Source: Pectobacterium sp. CFBP8739 (GTDB lineage: Bacteria; Pseudomonadota; Gammaproteobacteria; Enterobacterales; Enterobacteriaceae). Taken from it: DNA of 64,000 nucleotides. Below the pieces are notes generated by a model. That model did no database searches. It was not told where the DNA came from and saw only the letters and a list, made by a program, of their open reading frames with translations. The position numbers and the translations under genes were made by a program. Below, piece after piece: positions 48,358 through 57,389 of this stretch. The number at the start of each line of letters is the position of its first letter. Within the stretch, counting starts at the first letter, position 1. The DNA is taken from positions 62,146-126,145 of the forward strand of contig NZ_JACDRR010000007.1 in assembly GCF_013449375.1 (NCBI RefSeq), given 5' to 3'.

Positions 48358-48395
48358 CACGGTGATGCGGTTGCGTAGAAGCACTTATCACCGTG
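48358..48395. other. Hairpin between ganB and the EIIB gene
   Basis: A perfect 9-bp stem, CACGGTGAT / ATCACCGTG, with a 20-base loop. There is no T tract. It could attenuate or process transcripts leaving ganB. Confidence 0.45.
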
Positions 48396-48437
48396 GCCGC
48401 CTCAGTTTCGTGATGCGTAACTGACAAGCTGGCGTCG

Positions 48438-50498
48438 TTACCGCAACGCGCGGCGTAGGATCCGACAGCCATAACCTGACAGCGTGATGGATCCCGACAG
48501 CGTGCTGCCCGTGGTCATTTCTTCGTAGGTGGCAGGCAGCGTGACCTGCTGCGGCGTTGCCGTGTAGTTCTGTACGAAGATAAATTCATTTTCCCCGTCA
48601 TCACGACGATGCGCGACAATCCCGTAAGGCAGGTCGGTTGGTAGCGCGCGCGGTAAATCCAGCACCTGTATCAGCGTGGTGAAGAAATCCCGCTGGAAGG
48701 TGAGGTCGTTGCGTGAGGCGATGTAATAAGCCTGACCTTTGCCGTAATCATTGACCGTAACGGCGGGACGTCCGGCGTAGAAATCGCTGTCATAGGTCGC
48801 CAGTGCTCGCGCACCTTCAAGGTGAATCAGCTCGCACAGGTGCGTGACCTGATACGGACCAACCAGACCTTGCTCGTTACCGCTCAGGCCGCTGATGCTG
48901 TTGCTTTCATGATCGTACAGACCGTCGATTTCTTCCGCCCAAATGCCCATGATAGGACGAAGCGGCCCAGGGAAACCGTTCAGATGACACAGATCGGTTT
49001 CGTTGACGACGCCAGACCAGTAGGTGGTAACGAAGCGGCCGCCTTGTTTGACGAAGGCATCGACACGTTCGGCAAAGCCATCACGAACCATGTAGAGCAT
49101 GGGGGCAATCACGAGCTGATAGCCGCTGAGATCGACATCGGCATTGATGATGTCCACCGCGACGCCTTGTTCCCAGAACGTACGATAATGTTCGGTGACG
49201 GTTTTTTCGTAGAACAGCCCCGCGTTGCGCGGCCCTTGGGCGTTGTCCATCGCCCAGCGGCTTTCCCAGTCGAAAATGATGGCGACCTTGGCGTCAACCC
49301 GGCTCCCTGCCACGGGAGCGAGTTTGTTGAGGATGTCACCCAACGCCTGTACTTCACGTCCGACTCGGGTATCAATATGCCCGATATGATCGACCACCGC
49401 GCCGTGGAATTTCTCGACGGAACCGCGGCTCTTACGCCACTGGAAATACTGCACCGAGTCTGAACCGTGCGCAACGGCCTGAAGAGAAGACAGGATATGC
49501 ATGCCCGGCTTTTTCAGCTTGCTGATCGGTTGCCAGTTGGTCAGGCTTGGCGTGGACTCCATCAGATAGAAAGGCTTTCCGCCTTTCAGCGTACGCATCA
49601 GGTCGTGATACATCGCGGTATAGGCGCCCAGCGTGCAGTCATCTTCCGCGTTATGCCACAGCGGGTAGCTGTCCCAGGAGATGAAGTCGATCACCTTCGC
49701 TAATTGCCAGTAGTCGTAATCATAGAAATATTCCATGAAGTTCGTCGTGGTTGGCAGAGACGGATTTTCGGCCTTGAGCGGGGCAATTTCTGCGGCACAG
49801 AAATCGCTAACCTGTGAGGTGTTAAAGCGTTTCCAGTCCAGATTCAGGCCGTGAATGGAGACTTCACCAATGGGCGACGGCGGTTCTAGCTGTGACCAGT
49901 CGGTGTAGGTATGGCTCCAGAAGCTGCTCCACCATGCTTTATTCAGCGCGTCTATCGTGCCATAGCGGGCTTTCAGCCAGTTCTGGAAGGTACTGCGGCA
50001 GGTCTCACAGTGGCATTCGCCGCCGTATTCGTTGGAAATATGCCAACCGATCACCGCCGGATGATGCGAGTAGCGTTTTGCCAACTGGGTGTTCATCTGT
50101 TTTACTTTTTCGCGATAGTTCGGCGAGCTTAGGCAGTGATTGTGGCGACCGCCGTGCAGCGCGCGCACGCGGTTGCTCCCCACGCGCAGCACGTCGGGGT
50201 ATTTCTGCGACAGCCAGGCCGGGCGCGCACCGCTCGGTGTGGCCAGAAAAACGAAGATACCGTTGGCATACAGCGTGTCGAGGATGCTGTCCAGCCAACC
50301 AAATTCGTAGCGACCTTCTTCCGGTTCAAGCCCAGACCAACTGAAAATCCCCACGGACATGACGTTGCACTGGGTCTGCTTCATCATTTCAATGTCTTTT
50401 TCCAGCACCTCTGGGTTGTCCAGCCATTGGTCGGGGTTATAGTCAGCACCGTGTAGCAGAACAGGGACTTTGCTGCTTAGCGGGGGGAATTTGAACAT
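48438..50498 (-). CDS. ganB: GH42 beta-galactosidase (oligogalactan hydrolase)
   Basis: A 686-aa glycoside hydrolase family 42 enzyme. The acid/base glutamate is residue 157 in GWHISNEYGG, the nucleophile is residue 314 in FYLMESTPSLTNW, and a zinc-type cysteine cluster appears in ECHCETC. A trimerisation domain and a small C-terminal beta domain follow. With no signal peptide it should act in the cytoplasm, removing galactose from imported beta-1,4-galacto-oligosaccharides. It is last in the ganEFGAB series, 46 bp after ganA. Confidence 0.93.
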   Translation of the reverse strand: MFKFPPLSSKVPVLLHGADYNPDQWLDNPEVLEKDIEMMKQTQCNVMSVGIFSWSGLEPEEGRYEFGWLDSILDTLYANGIFVFLATPSGARPAWLSQKYPDVLRVGSNRVRALHGGRHNHCLSSPNYREKVKQMNTQLAKRYSHHPAVIGWHISNEYGGECHCETCRSTFQNWLKARYGTIDALNKAWWSSFWSHTYTDWSQLEPPSPIGEVSIHGLNLDWKRFNTSQVSDFCAAEIAPLKAENPSLPTTTNFMEYFYDYDYWQLAKVIDFISWDSYPLWHNAEDDCTLGAYTAMYHDLMRTLKGGKPFYLMESTPSLTNWQPISKLKKPGMHILSSLQAVAHGSDSVQYFQWRKSRGSVEKFHGAVVDHIGHIDTRVGREVQALGDILNKLAPVAGSRVDAKVAIIFDWESRWAMDNAQGPRNAGLFYEKTVTEHYRTFWEQGVAVDIINADVDLSGYQLVIAPMLYMVRDGFAERVDAFVKQGGRFVTTYWSGVVNETDLCHLNGFPGPLRPIMGIWAEEIDGLYDHESNSISGLSGNEQGLVGPYQVTHLCELIHLEGARALATYDSDFYAGRPAVTVNDYGKGQAYYIASRNDLTFQRDFFTTLIQVLDLPRALPTDLPYGIVAHRRDDGENEFIFVQNYTATPQQVTLPATYEEMTTGSTLSGSITLSGYGCRILRRALR

Positions 50499-50544
50499 CG
50501 TTCTCTCCTAAACGGGTTGTCACGTGTTGAATTCGGTTTGCGGC

Positions 50545-51759
50545 TTACTTAAACACTTTAATGGAAGGCAGGACGTTGCCTTTGCAGTCGAACAGTGCCT
50601 GATTTTCTCGCGCGTTGCCTTCTTTCCATTCGTCGCTGTTGTATTTCATACCGGCTTTCGTCGCCCAGGTTGCGCCGGGAGTCGGCAGCCAGATCGGCTC
50701 CCAATAGAAGATGCCTTTGCCGCGCTGATTGGGGACGTTGATGATGCTTTGCATCAGATCGTGCAGGTAGTTGGCCTGACCCTGTACGGAAGCGGGATAG
50801 CCCCCCGCATCCTGCTCTTTTTGCTGGAAGCTGTTTTCCGCGTTGTCGCAGTTTTCCAGCGTATAGGCGTAGGCGGCTTCCACCACGATGATGTCTTTAT
50901 TGTAGCGTTTGGTGACGTCGTTCATGTTGTACTGCAACGCGCTGATAGGGCCGTTCCAGTAGGTGTAGAACGAGGCACCGATGACATCGAATGGCACATT
51001 GCGTTTGACGATTTCATCGAACCACCAGATAAAGGTGTCGTTTTTGGTGCCTTCTGCCAGATGCAGCATGATTTTGACGTTATTCGCGCCCTGTACGTCC
51101 TTAACACCCTGAATACCGGCTTTCAGCAGTGCCGCGAGGCGATCGAATTCGCCACCGCCCTGACCCCAGCTTTTTCCTTCTGGCCACAGCATTCCGCCGT
51201 TCAGTTCGTTACCGATCTGCACCATATCCGGCATGACGCCTGCTTTCTGGAATTCGCTAATCGTGGCTTTGGTGTAGTCATGTACGGCCGTTGTGAGCTG
51301 CGTGATGTTCAGGCCAGACCAGGCTTTGGGCTTGTTTTGGTGGGCCGGGTCGGTCCAGAAATCGCTGTAGTGGAAATCCAGCAACACTTTCATACCGTTC
51401 GCTTTGGCGCGCTTAGCCAGCGCCAGCGTGGTCGCCAGATCGTTGTTACCGCCGCCGTAGGCGTTGCCCGCCGCATCTTTCGGATCGTTCCAGATACGCA
51501 GTCGGATGTAGTTAATCCCGTTCTCTTTCAGGATCAGCATGGCATCTTTCTGTTTGCCATGCTCGTCATAAAATTTTCCGCCGTGCTTTTCCACCTCGTT
51601 CAGCATGGAAATATCCGCGCCCTTAATGAAATCGGCAGGGACGTTCGTCAATTTATTGATTGTCACATTCTCAGCAGCATACAAGGCTTGCGGCAGGGAG
51701 AAGGTCAGCAGGCCCGTTGCGAGCATGGCAGCCATCAGTACGCGTTTTTTCATTTTCAT
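50545..51759 (-). CDS. ganA: GH53 endo-beta-1,4-galactanase, exported
   Basis: A 404-aa protein with a signal peptide (residues 1-28, ending ALYA). The GH53 TIM barrel has its acid/base glutamate at 185 (QIGNELNGGM) and nucleophile at 294 (IVVEAAYAYT). It cuts the galactan side chains of rhamnogalacturonan I. In Dickeya the homologous GanA lies in a galactan operon and is considered periplasmic; nothing here shows a type II or III export signal beyond the Sec leader. It lies between ganG and ganB. Confidence 0.94.
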   Translation of the reverse strand: MKMKKRVLMAAMLATGLLTFSLPQALYAAENVTINKLTNVPADFIKGADISMLNEVEKHGGKFYDEHGKQKDAMLILKENGINYIRLRIWNDPKDAAGNAYGGGNNDLATTLALAKRAKANGMKVLLDFHYSDFWTDPAHQNKPKAWSGLNITQLTTAVHDYTKATISEFQKAGVMPDMVQIGNELNGGMLWPEGKSWGQGGGEFDRLAALLKAGIQGVKDVQGANNVKIMLHLAEGTKNDTFIWWFDEIVKRNVPFDVIGASFYTYWNGPISALQYNMNDVTKRYNKDIIVVEAAYAYTLENCDNAENSFQQKEQDAGGYPASVQGQANYLHDLMQSIINVPNQRGKGIFYWEPIWLPTPGATWATKAGMKYNSDEWKEGNARENQALFDCKGNVLPSIKVFK

Positions 51760-51793
51760 TTTACGTTCCTGGAGTTGTACAGATGTTGAATAA

Positions 51794-52642
51794 TTACCCT
51801 TTGGTCCCGCCTGACGTCAGGCCGGAGACAAAGTACTTTTGCAAGGAAAGATAAAGAATGGCGACCGGCACCGCGATCAGCACGGCTCCCGCAGCGTAGG
51901 TGGTGTAGCTGGCTCCCATTTTCTGTGCGACCAAGTTGTACAGCCCGATGGGGAGCGTGTACTGATCCGGCGTGCGTAGGATCGTGCTGGAGAGAATGAA
52001 GTCGCCCAGCGGACCGGTAAATGAGAACAGGGCAATCACCGCGATGATCGGCTTGGACAGCGGCATAATGATCTCAATAAAGATGCGGAAGTTGCCTGCG
52101 CCGTCCATCCGTGCGGACTCATCCAGATCTTTGGGAATGGCATCCAGATAGCCTTTCATCAGGTAGGTATTCATCGGAATCATGCCGCCGACGTAAACCA
52201 GCACCAGCGCAATATGGCTGTTCACCAGCCCCAGCATCTGTGCTAGCACGAAGATGGCGATCAATGCGGAGAACTGGGGGATCATCTGCAATAGCAAAAA
52301 CAGCATCAGTCCGTTCTGGCGGCCGCGAAAACGGAAACGAGAGAACGAATACGCGGTGAAGCTGACGCTGACGAGCGTCAGAATCATGGTCAGGAAGCTG
52401 ATTTTCATCGAATTCCAGTACCAGGCTGCATAGTCAATCTGGCCGTTAAACAGCTCCTCATAGTGAATGAAGGAGAAGTTATCCGGAATGATTGACGTAT
52501 TAAGCAGGCTGCTGCCGGGATTCAACGACGCGCCAATCGTCCAAATCAATGGATAGATAATGATGATGGCGACGATCGCTAGCAGCAGGTAGGTCAGGCC
52601 GAGTTTGATAAAATTCTGGCGTTTAACGCTGTGTTTTTTCAT
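51794..52642 (-). CDS. ganG: ABC transporter permease, MalG-type (oligogalactan uptake)
   Basis: A 282-aa inner-membrane permease with six helices and the EAA-loop ESARMDGAGNFRIFIEIIMP that docks onto the ATPase. It starts MKKHSVKRQNFIKLG. It should pair with GanF as the membrane channel of the oligogalactan importer. It is separated by 12 bp from ganF and 34 bp from ganA. Confidence 0.92.
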   Translation of the reverse strand: MKKHSVKRQNFIKLGLTYLLLAIVAIIIIYPLIWTIGASLNPGSSLLNTSIIPDNFSFIHYEELFNGQIDYAAWYWNSMKISFLTMILTLVSVSFTAYSFSRFRFRGRQNGLMLFLLLQMIPQFSALIAIFVLAQMLGLVNSHIALVLVYVGGMIPMNTYLMKGYLDAIPKDLDESARMDGAGNFRIFIEIIMPLSKPIIAVIALFSFTGPLGDFILSSTILRTPDQYTLPIGLYNLVAQKMGASYTTYAAGAVLIAVPVAILYLSLQKYFVSGLTSGGTKG

Positions 52643-52654
52643 CTGCGCGCTTTC

Positions 52655-53971
52655 CTATGCCATGTTGTCTTGTTTGAAGGAATTGGTGGCGCGGAACTGC
52701 CACAGCGCGATTCCCACGACAAAGATCGACAGCAGAATGGTGATGCTGGCTGCGATCGCATATTGGGAAGAAGACATGGTCAGCTTATAAATCCAGGACA
52801 CCAGAATATCCGTTCCGCCTGCGTTGGAACCGATTACCGCCGGTCCACCGTTGTTGAACAGATAGATGATGTTGAAATTATTAAAGTTAAATGTGTACTG
52901 CGTGATGATGATCGGCGCAATGGAGTAGAGCACCAGCGGCAGCGTGATGGTGGTCAGCTTGTACCAACTGCTGGCGCCGTCAATCGTCGCGGCTTCGTAC
53001 AAGTCGTCAGGAATCGCCTGTAAGACGCCGGTGGTCATGGCGAACACAAACGGGAAGCCTAACCACGTTTGCATCAGAATCAGCGCGGTTTTGGTCCAGA
53101 ACGGATCGGTCATCCAGGCCTTTGGTTCAATCCCCAGCGCGGCCAGAATGCCGTTGTTAATCACGCCAAACGTTTCGTTAAACATCCCCGCGAAGACCAG
53201 AATGGTGACGAAACCCGGCACTGCCCACGGCAGGATCAGGATGGTGCGGATGAGCGGTTTGAAACGCAGGCCTTTTTGGTTCACCAGAATTGCCAGCAGT
53301 ATGCCCACGGCACACTGGAGCGTGGTCGCAATCAGCGTCCAAATCACCGTCCATTGCAGCACGTCAAAGAACGTCGATCGCCAGAGGTCGAGCCGGAAGA
53401 TGTTGATAAAGTTCTTCATCCCGACCCAGTCGACCAGCTTGGCAGGCGGTGTGTGATAGAGGTCGTAATTGGTAAAGGCGATGGAGAAACCGAAAATAAT
53501 CGGGAAAACCACGACAAAGACCAGCAGGATGAAGCCGGGCGTGATCATCAGATAAGGGAAGCCTTCGCTCAGCAGCATCTGATATTGCTTCTTCACGCTG
53601 TTCAGCGGCAGACCTTTATCGCGTCGGGTGCCGCACACATAGGCATCGCGCAGGCTGCAATAGTAAACACCGACGCCAAAAGCGGCGACGATCAGGCTGA
53701 TAATGCCTTTTGCCAGCAGAAAAATAGAGTGATCGCGCGGTAGCTCGGTGCCCAGCGTAATCAGCCCCCACGCGCCGTCTCGCAGGAAATCATGGAATAT
53801 GCTGATAAAGCAGACCATGACGATAAAGAAAAACGCGCCTTTGACGATCTGGCGGTTATACATCTGCCCAAGGCCGGGGACGAGCGCCAACAATACCGCT
53901 GTTCTGGCATGGCGACGTCCTCTCTCTTGTGGCGCAAGGCCGCTGGCGTTGACGGTCACATCTACCTCCAT
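52655..53971 (-). CDS. ganF: ABC transporter permease, MalF-type (oligogalactan uptake)
   Basis: A 438-aa permease with an extra N-terminal cytoplasmic stretch and helices, as in MalF/GanF. The EAA loop is EAATIDGASSWYKLTTITLP. It forms the transport channel with GanG and receives substrate from the binding protein encoded upstream. The N-terminus (LVPGLGQMYNRQIVKGAFFF) has the small motif shared by MalF-like proteins of Gram-positive and Gram-negative galactan systems. Confidence 0.92.
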   Translation of the reverse strand: MEVDVTVNASGLAPQERGRRHARTAVLLALVPGLGQMYNRQIVKGAFFFIVMVCFISIFHDFLRDGAWGLITLGTELPRDHSIFLLAKGIISLIVAAFGVGVYYCSLRDAYVCGTRRDKGLPLNSVKKQYQMLLSEGFPYLMITPGFILLVFVVVFPIIFGFSIAFTNYDLYHTPPAKLVDWVGMKNFINIFRLDLWRSTFFDVLQWTVIWTLIATTLQCAVGILLAILVNQKGLRFKPLIRTILILPWAVPGFVTILVFAGMFNETFGVINNGILAALGIEPKAWMTDPFWTKTALILMQTWLGFPFVFAMTTGVLQAIPDDLYEAATIDGASSWYKLTTITLPLVLYSIAPIIITQYTFNFNNFNIIYLFNNGGPAVIGSNAGGTDILVSWIYKLTMSSSQYAIAASITILLSIFVVGIALWQFRATNSFKQDNMA

Positions 53972-54058
53972 TTTCTTAAAAACATGGGTATCCTCACACC
54001 CCGAAATTTATTGGGGGAAAAGGAGGAAACCCATGTTGACCCACGGTGGAGCAGGGGG

Positions 54059-55294
54059 TTACTGGTTACTGTGGTTAGCTTCGATCTGCATTTTTATGAC
54101 TTTCACGGCGGATTCCAGCGCTGCTTTGGTGTCCTGCTTGCCGGTCACGCTCAGCTGTAGCGCGCTGTTAGCGGGCGTCCAGACTTCCTGCATTTCCGGC
54201 ACGCTTGGCATAGGGACGGCATAGCCGGATTGGATCGCGACAGCGCGGGATTTCTCGTCGTCCTTAATCAGCGGATCGTCAACCAGTGCAGCGATCGGTG
54301 GAATTTCACCGGTCAGTTGGAAGCGAACTTTGGCGTATTCCGGCTGATTGATGAACTCAATGAATTTCTGCGCTAACGCTTTGTTTTTGGAGTAGGTAGA
54401 AATGCTGTAGCCTTTCACGCCCAGCAGCGAACGTGGATGCTCGCCATTTGGCAGCAGCGGCAGTGGCGCCACGCCATAGTTTACACCGGCGTTCTTATAC
54501 GGCTGGAATGCCCACGGGCCGGTAATGACGGCGGCGGCCTTTTTCTCGGTAAACAAGGAATCGATGGCGTTAGCGCCGGTTTCACCGACGATGCCTGGTG
54601 GGAACAGGCCATCGGCATAGAATTTCTTGATGTAGTTCACCGCATCGATGGTGGCTGGCTTATCCAGACCGATATCTTTTACATTCGGTGAACCGTTGCT
54701 GTTCTGTCCGAAAATGTAGCCACCCATTCCGGCGATGACACCATAGGCGTAATAAATTTCGTCAAATTTTGCCAGCAGGCCGTAGCGGCCTTCTGCACGT
54801 TGCTGTTTGGAGAAGGTGAACAGGTCGTCGAATTTTTCCGGCGGCTGCGGCATCAGGTCTTTGTTGTACACCAGCACGGTGGTTTCAACGGCTTTCGGCA
54901 CGCCGTACAGCTTCCCGTTATAGGTCTGGGCTTCCAGAGCCGGTTTGGTGAAGCTCGACAGGAATGTCTGATCCAGTTTCAGTTCGCTAATCAACCCCTG
55001 AACGACGGCGGTGCCCACCTGATCGTGTGGCATGACAATCACATCCGGGCCGATACCCGCCGGACCGTCCAGACGGAGTTTCTCAATCTGCTGAGCATAA
55101 GGCGTTTCCAGCACAGTGATTTTGACATTATTCTGTTTTTCAAAGGCTTTGATCGCATCGGCGATGCCGTCGGATTTCTTGATATCTTCCCATACCAGAA
55201 GCGTGTTATCGGCTGCCAGCGCTGATTTGCTGAGTACGCCAGTGATACCCAGTGAAATCATAATGACGGTGGTCAGTGTTTTCATTTTCATCAT
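54059..55294 (-). CDS. ganE: Periplasmic oligogalactan-binding protein
   Basis: A 411-aa extracellular solute-binding protein of the maltose-binding type. A signal peptide ends at ALAA (about residue 28), and the mature part starts DNTLLVWEDIKKSDGI, like MalE/CycB. SIST-like hinge segments (LLGVKGYSISTYSKNKALAQ) and a C-terminal helix follow. It is the first gene of the minus-strand gan operon. Three palindromic operator-like sites and a CRP-like site lie between it and the divergent ATPase gene. Confidence 0.92.
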   Translation of the reverse strand: MMKMKTLTTVIMISLGITGVLSKSALAADNTLLVWEDIKKSDGIADAIKAFEKQNNVKITVLETPYAQQIEKLRLDGPAGIGPDVIVMPHDQVGTAVVQGLISELKLDQTFLSSFTKPALEAQTYNGKLYGVPKAVETTVLVYNKDLMPQPPEKFDDLFTFSKQQRAEGRYGLLAKFDEIYYAYGVIAGMGGYIFGQNSNGSPNVKDIGLDKPATIDAVNYIKKFYADGLFPPGIVGETGANAIDSLFTEKKAAAVITGPWAFQPYKNAGVNYGVAPLPLLPNGEHPRSLLGVKGYSISTYSKNKALAQKFIEFINQPEYAKVRFQLTGEIPPIAALVDDPLIKDDEKSRAVAIQSGYAVPMPSVPEMQEVWTPANSALQLSVTGKQDTKAALESAVKVIKMQIEANHSNQ

Positions 55295-55385
55295 TAATCC
55301 TCAAAGCCCTGGTGGGCCCATCATGGTCGGAAATCGTCGCGTACTCTGTTCTCTTTTGCCCTTTTTACGGCCTTTGTGCAGTGTT

Positions 55386-55401
55386 GGTGTAACGTTACAC
55401 C
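55386..55401. promoter_or_regulatory. Operator-like palindrome in the ganE upstream region
   Basis: GGTGTAACGTTACACC, a perfect 16-bp palindrome. The arms match GalR/LacI-family half-sites, but the two halves are two bases closer than in the other sites. Confidence 0.5.
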
Positions 55402-55504
55402 GCACGGCACGACAAAGTAGGAAATGAAGCATCTGACGGTACGTGTTTTCTGGTCATCGTCTCTGTATGGCGGTTGGCGCTTTATTGCGCGTTTGCCACA
55501 ATGT

Positions 55505-55520
55505 AGGGTAACGGTTACAC
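55505..55520. promoter_or_regulatory. Weak GalR-like operator
   Basis: AGGGTAACGGTTACAC: the right half is perfect and the left half is degenerate. Confidence 0.4.
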
Positions 55521-55577
55521 CAGTTGCGATTACATTAAGCAGAGTGCGCCACGTCTGCCAGCGAAACATGTAAAGGC

Positions 55578-55593
55578 TGTGATCTCATGCACA
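55578..55593. promoter_or_regulatory. CRP-like site between ganE and the ATPase gene
   Basis: TGTGATCTCATGCACA matches TGTGA-N6-TCACA with one mismatch. It is positioned to influence either divergent promoter, consistent with catabolite control of galactan use. Confidence 0.6.
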
Positions 55594-55610
55594 AAAGTAA
55601 CCCCCTGTTT

Positions 55611-55626
55611 GTGCAAACGGTTACAC
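55611..55626. promoter_or_regulatory. GalR-type operator
   Basis: GTGCAAACGGTTACAC matches GTGNAANCGNTTNCAC at every fixed position. Confidence 0.7.
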
Positions 55627-55785
55627 CATGCTGTTATATTGAGATTATGACCAGCGTACAGGTTAGCCTGACCGGATGTTGACGCGTCTGGAAGGGCTGT
55701 CGAGCTATTTTGAGTGGGTGAGCACCAGGCTATCTCGACTCAACGCTTATATACTGAAAAGTAAAATTATCAAGAGGTTACCGTT

Positions 55786-56868
55786 ATGGCGTCTATCCAG
55801 TTGGATAAAGTGAGTAAGCATTTTGGCAAAACGATTACGCTTCACGATGTGAATCTGACGATTGCAGATGGTGAGTTCGCTGTTTTTGTCGGGCCGTCTG
55901 GCTGTGGTAAGTCGACATTGCTGAGAATGATTGCCGGGCTGGAAGATGTCACGGGTGGTGAAATCATGATTGATGATGCGGTGGTCAATGATGTCGCCCC
56001 TGCTCACCGCGGCGTTGCGATGGTGTTTCAATCTTATGCGCTGTATCCGCACATGACCGTCGCTGAAAATATGGGCTATGGCCTGCGCGTGAATGGCGTA
56101 CCGAAAGACCAGATTAAGCACCAGATCGAGATGGTGGCGAAGACGCTGCAACTGTCTCATCTGCTTGAGCGCAAGCCGAAAGAGCTGTCCGGCGGCCAGC
56201 GCCAGCGTGTGGCGATCGGGCGCGCCATCGTGCGTAATCCGAAAGTGTTCTTGTTTGATGAACCGTTGTCGAACCTGGATGCCGAGCTGCGTGTGGATAT
56301 GCGGTTACACATTGCCAAGCTGCATCAGGAATTGAAAACGACGATGATCTACGTGACGCACGATCAGGTCGAAGCCATGACGCTGGCGGATAAAATTGTG
56401 GTTATGAACTACGGCAAAGTCGAGCAGGTTGGATCGCCGATGGCGCTTTATTATCATCCGGTTAACCAGTTTGTGGCGGGCTTTATCGGCTCGCCAAAAA
56501 TGAACTTCCTGCCTGCGCAGGTGATGGATTGGACGCCGGAATGCCTGAGGGTGAATATTGCCGAGCAATTACAGCTTGAGCTGCCGATTCGTACTAGCGA
56601 ATTGCGTGTTGGCAGCACGATAACGCTGGGGCTGCGGCCGGAACATGTGTCACCGGAAGGCGAGGGCATTCGCTTGTCATTCGGCTGTGAGGTCGTCGAG
56701 CGTTTAGGTAACAGTACCTATCTGTTCGGCCAATGCTGCGGGATTGATAACTTCAAACTGCTGCTGGCGGGCGACAGCGCCTTTAAGCCTTATGAACATA
56801 TTGAGGTGTTCTTCTCGCCCAATAACTGTTTGGTGTTTAACGCCGATGGTTTGCGTATCAGCGCCTAG
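55786..56868 (+). CDS. ganK: MalK/MsmX-type sugar ABC transporter ATPase
   Basis: A 360-aa ATPase. Walker A GPSGCGKS lies at residues 36-43, the Q-loop is in FQSYALYPHM, the signature LSGGQ is at 134-138, and Walker B VFLFDEP starts at 153. A C-terminal regulatory beta domain (about residues 240-360) is typical of multi-sugar ATPases. It lies divergently from ganEFGAB, the only transporter genes nearby, and so probably energises GanFG. The symbol follows Dickeya usage and is tentative. ATG 55786 follows AGAGGTT. Confidence 0.88.
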   Translation: MASIQLDKVSKHFGKTITLHDVNLTIADGEFAVFVGPSGCGKSTLLRMIAGLEDVTGGEIMIDDAVVNDVAPAHRGVAMVFQSYALYPHMTVAENMGYGLRVNGVPKDQIKHQIEMVAKTLQLSHLLERKPKELSGGQRQRVAIGRAIVRNPKVFLFDEPLSNLDAELRVDMRLHIAKLHQELKTTMIYVTHDQVEAMTLADKIVVMNYGKVEQVGSPMALYYHPVNQFVAGFIGSPKMNFLPAQVMDWTPECLRVNIAEQLQLELPIRTSELRVGSTITLGLRPEHVSPEGEGIRLSFGCEVVERLGNSTYLFGQCCGIDNFKLLLAGDSAFKPYEHIEVFFSPNNCLVFNADGLRISA

Positions 56869-57000
56869 TTAAGCGACGGCATCGCTGGATCTCAGCCCAA
56901 ATCCCTACTAAACATAACCAGCGCCCTTCGCGGGCGCTCACCCTTATTGCTGCTGATGACATCATCTGTCTCTCAATATTCCGCTGTTTTGGGTTTCTCT

Positions 57001-57245
57001 GGCGTGAAAAATTGCGCTGAGGTGGGCGGGACTGCCGGGTGAGCGGCATGGACGCCGCGAAAGTCAGTGCCGCGTCGGGAACGCGTCACTGGCGGCCCGA
57101 ATAGCGGTCACGCACGCCGAAGGTATCGCGTAGCGACGCAATTAGCGCCGAAAAGCCAGTGGTCAAGGCGCTGCGGCGATTGAGCGCGCCTTGTCGGGCG
57201 TGTGATGACATCACAGATTTGCTCGGTAGTTAACACGCACGAAAC
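57001..57245 (-). repeat. Structured repeat, copy C (inverted)
   Basis: Read on the minus strand it begins GTTTCGTGCG and ends TCAGCGCAATTTTTCACGCC, the same ends as copies A and B. Hairpins (plus coordinates): CAAGGCGC / GCGCCTTG (57164-57193), ATCGC-GTA-GCGAC (57125-57137) and GCGGC-ATGGAC-GCCGC (57043-57058). It lies between ganK and the convergent ganL. Confidence 0.75.
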
Positions 57246-57303
57246 TTTCATACTGACACACATGGTGCAGTAGAGATTTGATAGTGGGTGTTATCCGCAA
57301 TAG

Positions 57304-57366
57304 AAAAAGGCCTTCTACCGAAGGCCTTTTGGGAAATGCCCGGCGGGAATGATGAGCCCGCCGGGC
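57304..57366 (-). terminator. Tandem hairpins ending ganL transcription
   Basis: Two stems follow the ganL stop. GCCCGGCGGG / CCCGCCGGGC (57338-57366) is first; AAAAGGCCTTC / GAAGGCCTTTTT (57304-57330) follows, with a T tract on the minus strand. Confidence 0.88.
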
Positions 57367-57389
57367 TGAGGGTTAGGGCTAGAGCCGTA

